In this document: in pieces, positions 1 through 6,842 of the stretch
Numbering within the stretch: position 1 is the first letter of the stretch
Layout: every line of letters begins with the position of its first letter
Assembly (NCBI GenBank): GCA_020054965.1
Contig: JAIMZO010000012.1
Span: 1 to 15,942 of the forward strand
Reading direction: 5' to 3'
Source of the DNA: Spirochaeta sp.
Lineage (GTDB): Bacteria; Spirochaetota; Spirochaetia; Sphaerochaetales; Sphaerochaetaceae
DNA length: 15,942 nucleotides
The notes under the pieces: generated by a model
Database searches by the model: none
Seen by the model: the letters and a program-made list of their open reading frames with translations, nothing else
Told to the model about the DNA's origin: nothing
Position numbers and translations under genes: made by a program

Positions 1-603
1 GTTCCTGATCGTCTGGATGTCGACATCAACAAGCTTGAAGTTCATCGTCATCGGTTGGTCCTTGCCATCCTCTTCTCTTCCCTGTTCAAAGGGGATGCCA
101 GCCATGGCAATCAAGTCCGCGTCCCCTGAAGCGTCAATGAAATAGGAAGCCTCAAGGGAAAAAAGGTTTCCGGCACAGAGACATGTAATGCTTTCCAGCG
201 TTCCCTGATCAGGTACTGCCTCTACCACGGTAGTGTGGTAGAGCAACTGCACCCCTGCTTCCCGGACCATCAACTCCAACTCCCGTTTCATGCCCTCAGC
301 ATCGAACGGGGTTACCGTGTAGGTGTAGCCTGTAGAATCGGGAATATGGCCCACAGAGAGGCCTTTGACCTTCAATCGCTGTATCATTTCATCGGGCAAA
401 CCACGAACCACCTGGGTTTCCCCTGCATGGAATGTCATCATGGGTCCGGTTCCTCCGGCAGTGAGACTTCCCCCAAGGAATCCTTCTTCCTCGATGAGCA
501 GCACGCTCAATCCTTCCCTGCCGGCCGCTGTTGCCGCCATGCTACCAGCGATTCCTCCGCCGACCACAATTAAATCAAAGTGTGTATCATAGAGTGTATT
601 CAT
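1..603 (-). CDS. FAD-dependent oxidoreductase, N-terminal part (runs off the left edge)
   Basis: The open frame gives 201 residues and continues past the window edge, so the C-terminus is missing. Residues 10-20 read DLIVVGGGIAG, the dinucleotide-binding GxGxxG motif of a Rossmann FAD fold, followed by a basic/acidic second strand ending LLIEEEG. Near 38-50 comes FLGGSLTAGGTGPM and near 155-165 YFIDASGDADLIAMAG. This combination is typical of the FAD_oxidored (PF12831) family, a broad group of flavoproteins that often accompany carbohydrate operons; the substrate is not known. The start ATG has AAGGAT upstream and lies 14 bp after the stop of the preceding permease gene, so it should be the fourth gene of the importer operon. 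It probably oxidises or reduces the imported compound. Family assignment is fairly sure; the reaction is not. Confidence 0.85.
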   Translation of the reverse strand, partial: MNTLYDTHFDLIVVGGGIAGSMAATAAGREGLSVLLIEEEGFLGGSLTAGGTGPMMTFHAGETQVVRGLPDEMIQRLKVKGLSVGHIPDSTGYTYTVTPFDAEGMKRELELMVREAGVQLLYHTTVVEAVPDQGTLESITCLCAGNLFSLEASYFIDASGDADLIAMAGIPFEQGREEDGKDQPMTMNFKLVDVDIQTIRN

Positions 604-617
604 GTAATCATCCTTAT

Positions 618-1448
618 TTATTTCAAGCCTGTGTTCACCATGGCATCGGAGACTTTCTGCTGGAACAGCAGATAGACCACCATGATTGGTAGAATTGACA
701 GGGTTGTTGCAGCCAACTGCAGATGCCATTGGGGAAGACCATAGGTATCATTGAAGTTGGTCAATGAGAGTGGGAGCGTAAAATTCTCGAGCGAACTGAT
801 GAATACCAGTGGCTCCAAATAGGTATTCCAAACAGCAATAAAAGCCAAAATAGCAACAGAACTAAGCACAGGAACGGCGACAGGGAGCATAATCTTCAAG
901 AAGATGCCCAGAGGATTCAACCCATCGATTCTAGCAGCTTCTTCTAACTCATTGGGCACCGTCACATAGAACTGCCTGAGCATGAATGTTGAGAAGGCAC
1001 CTTGACTGCCAAAGATCGGCAACAACATCAGGGGAACCAAGGTATCCAAGGCACCCCACCTTTGCATCTGGAAGAAAAGGGGGATGATGGTTACCTCGAT
1101 GGGCATCATCAAGGCTGTCAGTAGAAGCAGGAATGCAGCATTGCGTAAGGGAAACCGCATTCGGGCAAACGCATATCCAGCCAAGGCTGCAAGCAATACA
1201 TTGCCTGCAGTACCTACAAAGGCAACAGCCAACGTATTCAGATAGTGCCGTGCAAACGGCTGGACGGTAAAAATATCATGATAATTTGAGAATGCCCATG
1301 AAGTGGGAAGCAACTTTGGCACTCCAAATATCTCAGCACTGCTGTTTAGCGAGTTCACAACCATCCACCAGAAGGGGTAGACAAACAAGATGGTCAACAA
1401 TACAACAAGCAAGGCATAGGGAGCCTGTTTCAAATACTTACGATTCAT
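618..1448 (-). CDS. Carbohydrate ABC transporter permease, MalG/UgpE type (CUT1)
   Basis: This is one of the two inner-membrane subunits of a CUT1 sugar importer. The 276 residues hold about six hydrophobic segments. The first spans roughly residues 12-32, followed by the 'NSL' extracytoplasmic start seen in MalG-type permeases. Near residues 168-190 is the cytoplasmic EAA loop (EEAARIDGLNPLGIFLKIMLP), which contacts the ATPase; all key residues (EAA, G, P) are intact. Length and C-terminal LK ending fit the family. Its start overlaps the stop of the upstream permease by 11 bp, which suggests translational coupling. No ATP-binding subunit is encoded in the visible operon. Substrate cannot be told from the sequence. 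Confidence 0.95.
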   Translation of the reverse strand: MNRKYLKQAPYALLVVLLTILFVYPFWWMVVNSLNSSAEIFGVPKLLPTSWAFSNYHDIFTVQPFARHYLNTLAVAFVGTAGNVLLAALAGYAFARMRFPLRNAAFLLLLTALMMPIEVTIIPLFFQMQRWGALDTLVPLMLLPIFGSQGAFSTFMLRQFYVTVPNELEEAARIDGLNPLGIFLKIMLPVAVPVLSSVAILAFIAVWNTYLEPLVFISSLENFTLPLSLTNFNDTYGLPQWHLQLAATTLSILPIMVVYLLFQQKVSDAMVNTGLK

Positions 1449-2340
1449 AGAAGGAAATCCTTTTTCTGGAGAACCACTGCAGGGCGGTCAAGACGAGTAC
1501 AATAAGAAACAGCACTACAGCCAATGCTGATGCAAAGCCGGTATCGAACATACGGAACGCCTGATGGTAGATATAGTAAACCATAACCATGGTGGACCCT
1601 TCCGGCCCTCCATCGGTCATCAACTTGATGGTATCAAAGACACGCATCGATCCAATGATGGTGACGATTGCAACCATCATGACAGTAGGCATCAACAGAG
1701 GAAGCTTAATCTTGAAAAAAAGCGTAAAGCGCTTTGCTCCGTCAATACGAGCTGCCTCAATGACATCGCCGGGCATATTGAGTACAGCCCCCATGAAAAT
1801 GAGTACATTCATTCCCAGGTTCTTCATGACTCTGTTGATGATGACACTGGCCATCGCCCACCCTTTCTCAAAGAGCCAGTTCGGCCCTTCTATGCCTACA
1901 AGAGAGAGGAACCAGTTGATCGGTCCTGCATCCCCTCCTTGCAAGAGATACTTCCAGACGATTGCCCAGGCCACCCCACTGGTGACCACAGGCAAAAAGA
2001 TGATTCCCCTCACAAACCTGGTTCCCATCTTCCCACCCCCAAGATAGAGCGCGAGCAAGAGACTGAAAATCAGGTTGAGCGGTACCACACCTGCACTGAA
2101 GATCAAGGTATTTACCAGTGACTTGGAGAACAGTGGGTCAGCAAACAGCAGACGAAAATTCTCCAGTCCGTTAAACACACTTGTTCCAAAGAGCAGATTT
2201 TTCTCCTGCACACTGTACAGGAACACCGAAATCAGAGGGAGCAGGACGAAGAATACGAATCCTGCCATCTGTGGGGTTATGAATGCCCATCCAATAATGG
2301 CATCCCGCCGATGATTTGCTTTCAAGGAATGTTGTTTCAT
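1438..2340 (-). CDS. Carbohydrate ABC transporter permease, MalF/UgpA type (CUT1)
   Basis: This 300-residue membrane protein is the second CUT1 permease of the operon. It has a hydrophobic N-terminal helix (residues about 18-42), the 'GLENFRLLFADPLF' region typical of UgpA/LacF-like subunits, and an EAA loop near residue 195 (IEAARIDGAKRFTLFFKIKLP) with intact EAA, G and P positions. The loop is followed by the 'MRVFDTIKLMTDGGP' segment that is almost diagnostic of this subunit, and by a final hydrophobic helix. It would form a heterodimer with the MalG-type partner encoded next, which it overlaps. The start ATG has a GGAG box about nine bases upstream and lies 28 bp after the binding-protein gene. 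Confidence 0.95.
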   Translation of the reverse strand: MKQHSLKANHRRDAIIGWAFITPQMAGFVFFVLLPLISVFLYSVQEKNLLFGTSVFNGLENFRLLFADPLFSKSLVNTLIFSAGVVPLNLIFSLLLALYLGGGKMGTRFVRGIIFLPVVTSGVAWAIVWKYLLQGGDAGPINWFLSLVGIEGPNWLFEKGWAMASVIINRVMKNLGMNVLIFMGAVLNMPGDVIEAARIDGAKRFTLFFKIKLPLLMPTVMMVAIVTIIGSMRVFDTIKLMTDGGPEGSTMVMVYYIYHQAFRMFDTGFASALAVVLFLIVLVLTALQWFSRKRISFYES

Positions 2341-2368
2341 TCGTCCATACTCCTACCCACCTTACTTG

Positions 2369-3664
2369 CTATTTAATGTATTTCGCGTAAACCGTAGCTA
2401 CTTCATCGAGGATAGCACCTACATCTGCATTTTTCTGCCAGAGCTTGTCAAACACCATCTTCGATTCCACCTCAATCTGAGGATACTTCACATGACTGGG
2501 AAGTACACGACCGGTCTTGATGGATGCAGCAACTGCGTTCTGCATCTGCTCCTTGCTTACGCTCTTGTTACTGGTCAGGAATGCCTCTGATTCAAGAACA
2601 GACTTTCTTGCTGGTGGCCAAATACCACTCATGGCGGCAACTGAGTCCTTGTTGGTCATATACGCAACCAATTCACTGGCAAGTGCAGCCTGTTTTCCCT
2701 TGGAGTGAGCACCGATGGCAGCCTGGCCGATAACCGGGGACTTCCCTTCAGGACCGGAAGGCATCGGAGCGATTCCCCAAGCGAAGGAGGCCTCATTGAG
2801 CTTGGAAACACGGCTGATCTGACCAACGGTCATGGCAGCATTCCCTGCAAAGAAGTCACTTTGGTTCCCTGGAGGAACAACAGAAACATCCTGGTAGACC
2901 ATATCATGGAAAAGTTGTACAGCAGCGACAGATGCATCACTGTTGATCAAGACCTGTCCATCATCGGTCCAGAAATCACCACCATAGGAACGGACAATTG
3001 GTGCAAGGTTGTGGAGGATACGGGCATCATAGCCTTGTCCATCTACAGTCTGGAAACCCCAAACACCAGTCTTTTCCTTGATCGTCTTACTTGCCATCTT
3101 GAAGGCTTCCCAATCCCAGGCACCCTCTGCTGCATACTGCTCAGGAGTTTTTACCCCAGCCTTGGCAAAGAGGTCCTCGTTGTAGAGGATAAAGAAGGGA
3201 GAAGTTGAGAAAGGTATTGCATACACATTCCCATCTTTGCTCCACAGCTCAAGAGCATCACTGGAGATGTCCTCGGGGTCATAGGCCTGCATGGCATCAT
3301 TCAGGTTGGCAAGCAGTCCACTTTCGATGAATGCAGGGGCCGCTGTTTCAAGAACCCAAAAGAGATCAGGACCATTCTGGCCTTGCAGTTCCAAGGAGAG
3401 CTTGGTGTTGTACTCTGCAAAGGGAATGGATTCGAAGGTTGCATCAATCTCGATACCCTTCTGTGCTGCAAATCCCTGTACAAAGGAGTCAAGCAATGCA
3501 ATCTGATCAGGGTTGCTGGTCCAAGTGGCGATAGTCATCGATACAGGACCGCTAGGAGCAGCTTCTTCCTTAGCGCCAGCAGCAAAGGCCATACCCATAG
3601 CAAGAAAGAGAACGAGCAGAAAGGTCAGTAGACGTACTACTCCCTTCGTTTGGTTTGTTTTCAT
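2369..3664 (-). CDS. Extracellular solute-binding protein of a sugar ABC importer (family 1, UgpB/MalE type)
   Basis: This 431-residue protein is the periplasmic receptor of the importer and the first gene of its operon. Residues 1-29 form a signal peptide: basic MKTNQTKGVVR, a hydrophobic core, then an AFA-AGAKEE junction. No cysteine follows the core, so it appears to be a signal-peptidase-I substrate rather than a lipoprotein. The mature part has the family-1 features: 'IATWTSNPDQ' first strand, 'GPDLFWVLE' ligand loop, 'LYNEDLFAKAGVKTPE' and 'GNAAMTVGQ'. An AGGAGG box sits a few bases before the ATG. The ligand is probably an oligosaccharide or sugar derivative; nothing in the sequence fixes it. 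It has a dedicated promoter and palindrome immediately upstream. Confidence 0.93.
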   Translation of the reverse strand: MKTNQTKGVVRLLTFLLVLFLAMGMAFAAGAKEEAAPSGPVSMTIATWTSNPDQIALLDSFVQGFAAQKGIEIDATFESIPFAEYNTKLSLELQGQNGPDLFWVLETAAPAFIESGLLANLNDAMQAYDPEDISSDALELWSKDGNVYAIPFSTSPFFILYNEDLFAKAGVKTPEQYAAEGAWDWEAFKMASKTIKEKTGVWGFQTVDGQGYDARILHNLAPIVRSYGGDFWTDDGQVLINSDASVAAVQLFHDMVYQDVSVVPPGNQSDFFAGNAAMTVGQISRVSKLNEASFAWGIAPMPSGPEGKSPVIGQAAIGAHSKGKQAALASELVAYMTNKDSVAAMSGIWPPARKSVLESEAFLTSNKSVSKEQMQNAVAASIKTGRVLPSHVKYPQIEVESKMVFDKLWQKNADVGAILDEVATVYAKYIK

Positions 3665-3683
3665 ACAATCCTCCTAAAGTGTT

Positions 3684-3701
3684 TGATTAATCATTTAATC
3701 A
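3684..3701. promoter_or_regulatory. Candidate repressor operator, perfect 7+7 bp palindrome
   Basis: TGATTAA and its exact reverse complement TTAATCA flank a four-base spacer (TCAT). The site begins about two bases after the predicted transcription start of the binding-protein gene and ends well before its ribosome binding site, a classic roadblock position. AT-rich inverted repeats of this size suit GntR- or LacI-type dimers, but no regulator of either type is encoded in this window, so the cognate protein is unknown. Confidence 0.5.
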
Positions 3702-3709
3702 GTCACTGT

Positions 3710-3738
3710 ATGGTACCCTTCGTTTGGACATCCGTCAA
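3710..3738 (-). promoter_or_regulatory. Sigma-70-type promoter of the leftward sugar-import operon
   Basis: On the minus strand TTGACG (3738-3733, five of six consensus bases) is followed after 17 bases by TACCAT (3715-3710, four of six). Spacing is optimal and the predicted start lies near 3703, about 38 bases before the binding-protein ATG. The -35 box lies only a few bases downstream of the terminator of the preceding gene on the same strand. Confidence 0.6.
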
Positions 3739-3739
3739 T

Positions 3740-3771
3740 AAAAAAATGCAACTCTCAAAAGAAAGCTGCAT
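3740..3771 (-). terminator. Rho-independent terminator of the ZIP transporter gene
   Basis: Read on the minus strand, an 11-bp stem (ATGCAGCTTTC with GAGAGTTGCAT, two G-U pairs) closes a TTTT loop and is followed by a run of six to seven T. It lies about 20 bases past the stop codon of the ZIP gene and separates that gene from the sugar-import promoter that follows at once. Confidence 0.85.
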
Positions 3772-3792
3772 GCAACAAGAGATATATCTGTA

Positions 3793-4614
3793 TTAAGCCA
3801 ACAGTACCAGACTCAGCGCCATGACCATCATACCGGCAATAACACCGGCAATTGCAATATGGTGTTCACCATACTCCTCGGCAGTGGGCAACAGTTCATC
3901 CAAGCTGATGTAAACCATGATACCTGCCACAGAAGCGAAAACAAAACCAAAGGTGATATCATTGAACCAAGCCCGAAGAAGGAAGTACCCGATGACAGCC
4001 CCTACCGGTTCAGCGAGGCCACTGAGCAAGCTCAACCAGAAAGCCTTCTTCCGGCTCTTGGTCGCATAATAGATCGGGGCTGCAACGGCAACACCCTCAG
4101 GAATATTATGGATTGCGATGGCAACAGCAATGCTGATACCCAAACTTGGATCAGAAAGCCCTGACATGAAGGTAGCCAAGCCTTCGGGGAAGTTATGGAT
4201 TGCAATTGCGAGTGCACTGAAGAACCCCATTCTCATAAGGCGGGCATCATCGCCTGCCTTCACTGGTTTCAAGTCACCAGGAACGCCTTTCATCTCATGT
4301 GGGTTCTCATATTCAGGAATAAGTTTGTCAATGATGGCAATAAGGGCAATACCGACAAAGAATGCAATACTGGTCATCCAGTACCCTTGTTTCGGCCCCA
4401 TTGCTGACTCAAGCGCTTCACGAGCCTTAACGAAGATTTCAATCATCGCCACATAGATCATGACTCCTGCTGAAAATCCAAGAGCACCAGCAAGGAAACG
4501 TGGATTGAATTTCTTGGAGAAGAAGCTCATCAGAGAGCCGAGCCCTGTACCCAACCCTGCAAAAACGGTCAATCCGAAGGCGACCAGAAGTGTTGAAGTA
4601 GAAACATCATACAT
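3793..4614 (-). CDS. zupT: ZIP-family divalent metal transporter (ZupT-like)
   Basis: The 273-residue membrane protein has about eight hydrophobic segments and the two signature motifs of the ZIP family: HNFPEG (His140, Asn141, Glu144) in helix 4 and HNIPEG (His169, Asn170, Glu173) in helix 5, which together form the binuclear metal site. The ZupT/GufA-like bacterial members import zinc and often iron, manganese or cobalt, driven by gradients. A short, charged cytoplasmic loop lies at about 100-128 between helices 3 and 4, with only one histidine, so the His-rich loop of eukaryotic ZIPs is lacking. A GGGAGA box precedes the ATG. It stands alone, with its own terminator, and is divergent from the PadR-permease operon; that neighbour may also concern metals, but a functional link is inference. 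Confidence 0.93.
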   Translation of the reverse strand: MYDVSTSTLLVAFGLTVFAGLGTGLGSLMSFFSKKFNPRFLAGALGFSAGVMIYVAMIEIFVKAREALESAMGPKQGYWMTSIAFFVGIALIAIIDKLIPEYENPHEMKGVPGDLKPVKAGDDARLMRMGFFSALAIAIHNFPEGLATFMSGLSDPSLGISIAVAIAIHNIPEGVAVAAPIYYATKSRKKAFWLSLLSGLAEPVGAVIGYFLLRAWFNDITFGFVFASVAGIMVYISLDELLPTAEEYGEHHIAIAGVIAGMMVMALSLVLLA

Positions 4615-4687
4615 AGCGAGAATCTCCCGACATTGCGTGCGATACCTAACCCTATCACGAGCAGGAATTCAGAGCAACAGGAACTGA

Positions 4688-4717
4688 TTGACAACCGGTA
4701 GATAAACGCAGTAGAGT
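4688..4717 (+). promoter_or_regulatory. Promoter of the PadR-permease-methyltransferase operon
   Basis: A perfect TTGACA (4688-4693) is followed after 18 bases by TAGAGT (4712-4717, four of six consensus). The predicted start is near 4724, just before the palindrome at 4730-4752 and about 45 bases before the PadR start codon. Confidence 0.5.
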
Positions 4718-4729
4718 ATGTGCATATCA

Positions 4730-4752
4730 ACTATATTCAAAATGTATATAGT
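4730..4752. promoter_or_regulatory. Candidate PadR operator, perfect 7+7 bp inverted repeat
   Basis: ACTATAT and ATATAGT are exact reverse complements separated by nine bases. The whole AT-rich element lies between the predicted transcription start and the ribosome binding site of the PadR gene. PadR-family repressors commonly bind such AT-rich inverted repeats in their own promoters, so autoregulation is the natural reading. The site also faces the divergent ZIP gene, whose promoter is not clear. Confidence 0.5.
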
Positions 4753-4768
4753 CATTAAGGGAATAGTA

Positions 4769-5155
4769 ATGAAGGAACACCCGCCAGCTGGTTGTCCTGG
4801 CAAGAACCATAAATTGGAACACTTCCTGGAAGTCTGTCTTTTGTTGTTGCTCTATAATGAAATAGGGCATGGATACAGACTCATGGAACAGCTAGAGCAA
4901 TTTGGCTTCACCAAAGAAGAACTCAATGTAAGCACACTCTACAGAACCCTCAGGAAAATGGAAAAGGAAGAACTGGTCTGCTCTTGCTGGGAAGAAGGTG
5001 GTCCAGGACCAAAACGAAGAACCTACGAGATAACAGACACAGGAAAGGAAAATCTTTCGCAGTGGATCAATATCCTGAAGATGAGGAAATCCATGATCGA
5101 GCAACTGATTTCCGTCTACGCTGAAACAATACACAACGACAAGGAAACCAAATGA
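4769..5155 (+). CDS. PadR-family transcriptional regulator with four cysteines
   Basis: The product is a 128-residue winged-helix repressor. The core has FLEVCLLLLLYNEIGHGYRL (helix 1 and turn), STLYRTLRKMEKEEL (recognition helix) and the wing with GPGPKRRTYEIT, all hallmarks of PadR (PF03551); a short C-terminal helix would serve dimerisation. An upstream ATG at 4718 would add 17 residues, but this start is preferred: AAGGGA lies six bases before it, the homologous core begins soon after, and the extra segment would include the palindromic operator. Cys9, Cys23, Cys71 and Cys73 (a CSC at the wing) could bind metal or a thiol-reactive ligand, which is inference. Its stop overlaps the next start (ATGA), so it is the first gene of the operon and its probable regulator. 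Confidence 0.88.
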   Translation: MKEHPPAGCPGKNHKLEHFLEVCLLLLLYNEIGHGYRLMEQLEQFGFTKEELNVSTLYRTLRKMEKEELVCSCWEEGGPGPKRRTYEITDTGKENLSQWINILKMRKSMIEQLISVYAETIHNDKETK

Positions 5156-5631
5156 CTACAATTATCATCATCTACAGTTTGGTAGCTGTCAGCTTGATCA
5201 TCTCCCTGGTCAAGAGCAAGGAAAAGACCAAAAAGGCTATGCATGTAGCAGGAAAAGCCTTTGTAAAGACTGCACCAAGCCTATTGGCAGTTCTCGGTAT
5301 CGTCGGACTTACCTTCGGAGTGCTTGACGAACAGACCATCTCATCCTTGGTCGGGGAAGAAGCAGGCTTCTCCGCTACCATCATTGCAGCTGTTCTTGGT
5401 GCGATAACGCTCATCCCGTCCTTGGTGGCATTCCCTCTCGCTGGTTCTCTTCTACGCTCAGGGGCAACCGTGGTTACCATCAGTGCCTTCATCACCACCC
5501 TGGTGATGGTTGGAATGGTTACTGCTCCCATGGAGATAAAGACCTTGGGCAAGAAATTCACCATCCTACGCAATTCCCTTGGGTTCCTCGCCGCCCTGCT
5601 CATTGCAGCTATCATGGGGGTATTCCTATGA
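5152..5631 (+). CDS. Half-size permease, PF03773/DUF318-like (first half)
   Basis: This 159-residue membrane protein has about four to five hydrophobic segments, at about residues 4-20, 40-58, 75-100, 108-125 and 140-158. The stretch VAFPLAGSLLRSGATV (92-107) and APMEIKTLGKKFTILR (125-140) recur in the next gene product at nearly the same positions, so the two are paralogous halves. In the full-length relatives (predicted permease PF03773, which includes the methylarsenite exporter ArsP) two such halves are fused, so these two products probably assemble as a heterodimer. It has no cysteine. It overlaps the PadR gene by four bases and the next permease gene by four (ATGA), indicating translational coupling. 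Substrate unknown. Confidence 0.78.
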   Translation: MTTIIIIYSLVAVSLIISLVKSKEKTKKAMHVAGKAFVKTAPSLLAVLGIVGLTFGVLDEQTISSLVGEEAGFSATIIAAVLGAITLIPSLVAFPLAGSLLRSGATVVTISAFITTLVMVGMVTAPMEIKTLGKKFTILRNSLGFLAALLIAAIMGVFL

Positions 5632-6182
5632 AACGCTTTACCGTGGTATTTATTATTCTCGCAATCTTCATCGCACTCGCCATCTTCTCCCCCGAAACAG
5701 CAGAGCGTTCCTCAACTGCTCTTTGGGACTATTTCAAGGAGATGGCATTGATTATGCCCCCTGTCTTCCTCCTGATGGGGTTCATGGAAGTCTGGTTGCC
5801 GAAGCAGAATGTCCAGAAATGGTTGGGCAAGGAGTCTGGGTTCAAGGGAGGGGTTCTCTCCCTCATCCTCGGCACCCTTCCTACCGGTCCACTCTATGTT
5901 GCCTTCCCCATGACCGCCAGCCTCCTTCGAAAAGGCGCAAGTATTGCGAACATGGTTCTCTTCCTGGGAAGTTGGGCAGCATTGAAGATTCCCCAGCTCT
6001 TGGTTGAGATCAAGTTCTTGGGGTTGCCGTTTACCCTCCTGCGTTTCTCACTGACGCTGGCAGCCCTGATTGCGATAGGATTGATCATGGAGTTGATCCT
6101 CAAGCATGATAAAAAGAAAGAGTGGATGAATAGTGACCTGGAGCAGGTACCCGCGAAACAAAAAATGGCCATGAAAGGGTAA
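5628..6182 (+). CDS. Half-size permease, PF03773/DUF318-like (second half)
   Basis: The 184-residue product begins with a membrane helix (residues 4-20), then a cytoplasmic or periplasmic stretch, and four further hydrophobic segments. LGTLPTGPLYVAFP (81-94), ASLLRKGASI (97-106) and EIKFLGLPFTLLR (127-139) are the conserved core of the family and align with the preceding gene product. The GTLPTGPLYVAFP loop is more complete than in the partner, which has GAITLIPSLVAFP, so this half may carry the main substrate-contacting residues. The C-terminus is a charged tail (KHDKKKEW onward). It has no cysteine. With its partner it should form one transport unit; export of a toxic or modified compound is likely from family knowledge but not shown here. 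Confidence 0.8.
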   Translation: MKRFTVVFIILAIFIALAIFSPETAERSSTALWDYFKEMALIMPPVFLLMGFMEVWLPKQNVQKWLGKESGFKGGVLSLILGTLPTGPLYVAFPMTASLLRKGASIANMVLFLGSWAALKIPQLLVEIKFLGLPFTLLRFSLTLAALIAIGLIMELILKHDKKKEWMNSDLEQVPAKQKMAMKG

Positions 6183-6191
6183 GGGAAACCA

Positions 6192-6206
6192 AGCGGGAGG
6201 ACCGCT
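6192..6206 (+). promoter_or_regulatory. Hairpin holding the Shine-Dalgarno in its loop, before methyltransferase 1
   Basis: AGCGG and CCGCT form a perfect five-base-pair stem around a five-base loop GAGGA, which is the ribosome binding site of the following gene. The stem ends directly against the ATG. A short GC-rich stem presenting the Shine-Dalgarno could tune translation; it might also be chance. Confidence 0.35.
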
Positions 6207-6842
6207 ATGATCACACTGGTACGTGTCAAGAATCTATTGCTCAGCCCACTCATCAGATTATCGATCAGGCATCCGTCATTACAGGAGTCGAAGCTGTTTC
6301 TTATGGCCATGGCATGCTTCCCTGCAAAGATTGCCAAAACATATGACCAGAGACTATCCAAGGACAGAGAGACCTACCAAGAGCCGATAAGAGCTGCTCT
6401 TGCATGGCTCAGCGATTCCCACCCCACCATACTCGACCTCGGTTGCGGTACTGGGGTTGGAACAATCCTCGCAAGCGATCGGTTTCCGGAGGCTTCCATC
6501 ACGGCAGTGGACAAGAGCCCTGAGATGATCAAGCTCTGTAAACAGAAAGTGCAGGAGCAAAAAAATACTACCATCCATTGCGAGGTAGCCGACGCAAGGG
6601 CTTTGCCCTATCCCGATGGGAGCTTCTCCCTTGTACTCAGCAGCAATTCCCCGGTATATCTGGAAGAAGCTGTACGTGTATTGAAACCTTATGGTACTGT
6701 AGTATATGTATTTTCGTTTGCAGCCAAACCATTTCTCCAGGAAGAAGGAACTATCAAGAAATTGATGGAAACAAATGGGTTGCAGCTTGTATATCTGGGA
6801 TCTACGAAAAAAGGAGTGTACCTCATTGGCAAAAGAACGTAG
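6207..6842 (+). CDS. Class I SAM-dependent methyltransferase
   Basis: The 211-residue product has the Rossmann-like methyltransferase fold. Motif I is TILDLGCGTGVG (74-85), the acidic residue after strand 2 is in ITAVDKS (Asp102), and the post-II motif is VADARALPYPDGSFSLVLSS (127-146), ending in the usual VLKPYGTVVYV strand. Residues 1-45 form a hydrophobic and basic N-terminal part that is longer than in minimal members. It does not look like ArsM: the conserved cysteines of that family are not evident. It is the fourth gene of the PadR operon, 24 bp after the second permease. The substrate is unknown; context suggests a small molecule or metabolite handled together with the permease pair. 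Confidence 0.88.
   Translation: MITLVRVKNLLLSPLIRLSIRHPSLQESKLFLMAMACFPAKIAKTYDQRLSKDRETYQEPIRAALAWLSDSHPTILDLGCGTGVGTILASDRFPEASITAVDKSPEMIKLCKQKVQEQKNTTIHCEVADARALPYPDGSFSLVLSSNSPVYLEEAVRVLKPYGTVVYVFSFAAKPFLQEEGTIKKLMETNGLQLVYLGSTKKGVYLIGKRT

Noticed and set aside
1564..2121. Long open frames on the plus strand opposite the permease gene
   Set aside because: They are antisense to a clear permease gene with intact EAA motif, have no ribosome binding site of note, and their translated sequence is low in family-like features.
4615..4700. Promoter for the ZIP gene on the minus strand
   Set aside because: TTGTCA at 4694-4689 overlaps the PadR -35, but no reasonable -10 box was found at proper spacing, so no call was made.
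4718..4768. Upstream ATG extending the PadR protein by 17 residues
   Set aside because: The segment overlaps the predicted promoter start and palindrome, lacks a proper Shine-Dalgarno, and the family core starts after the later ATG.
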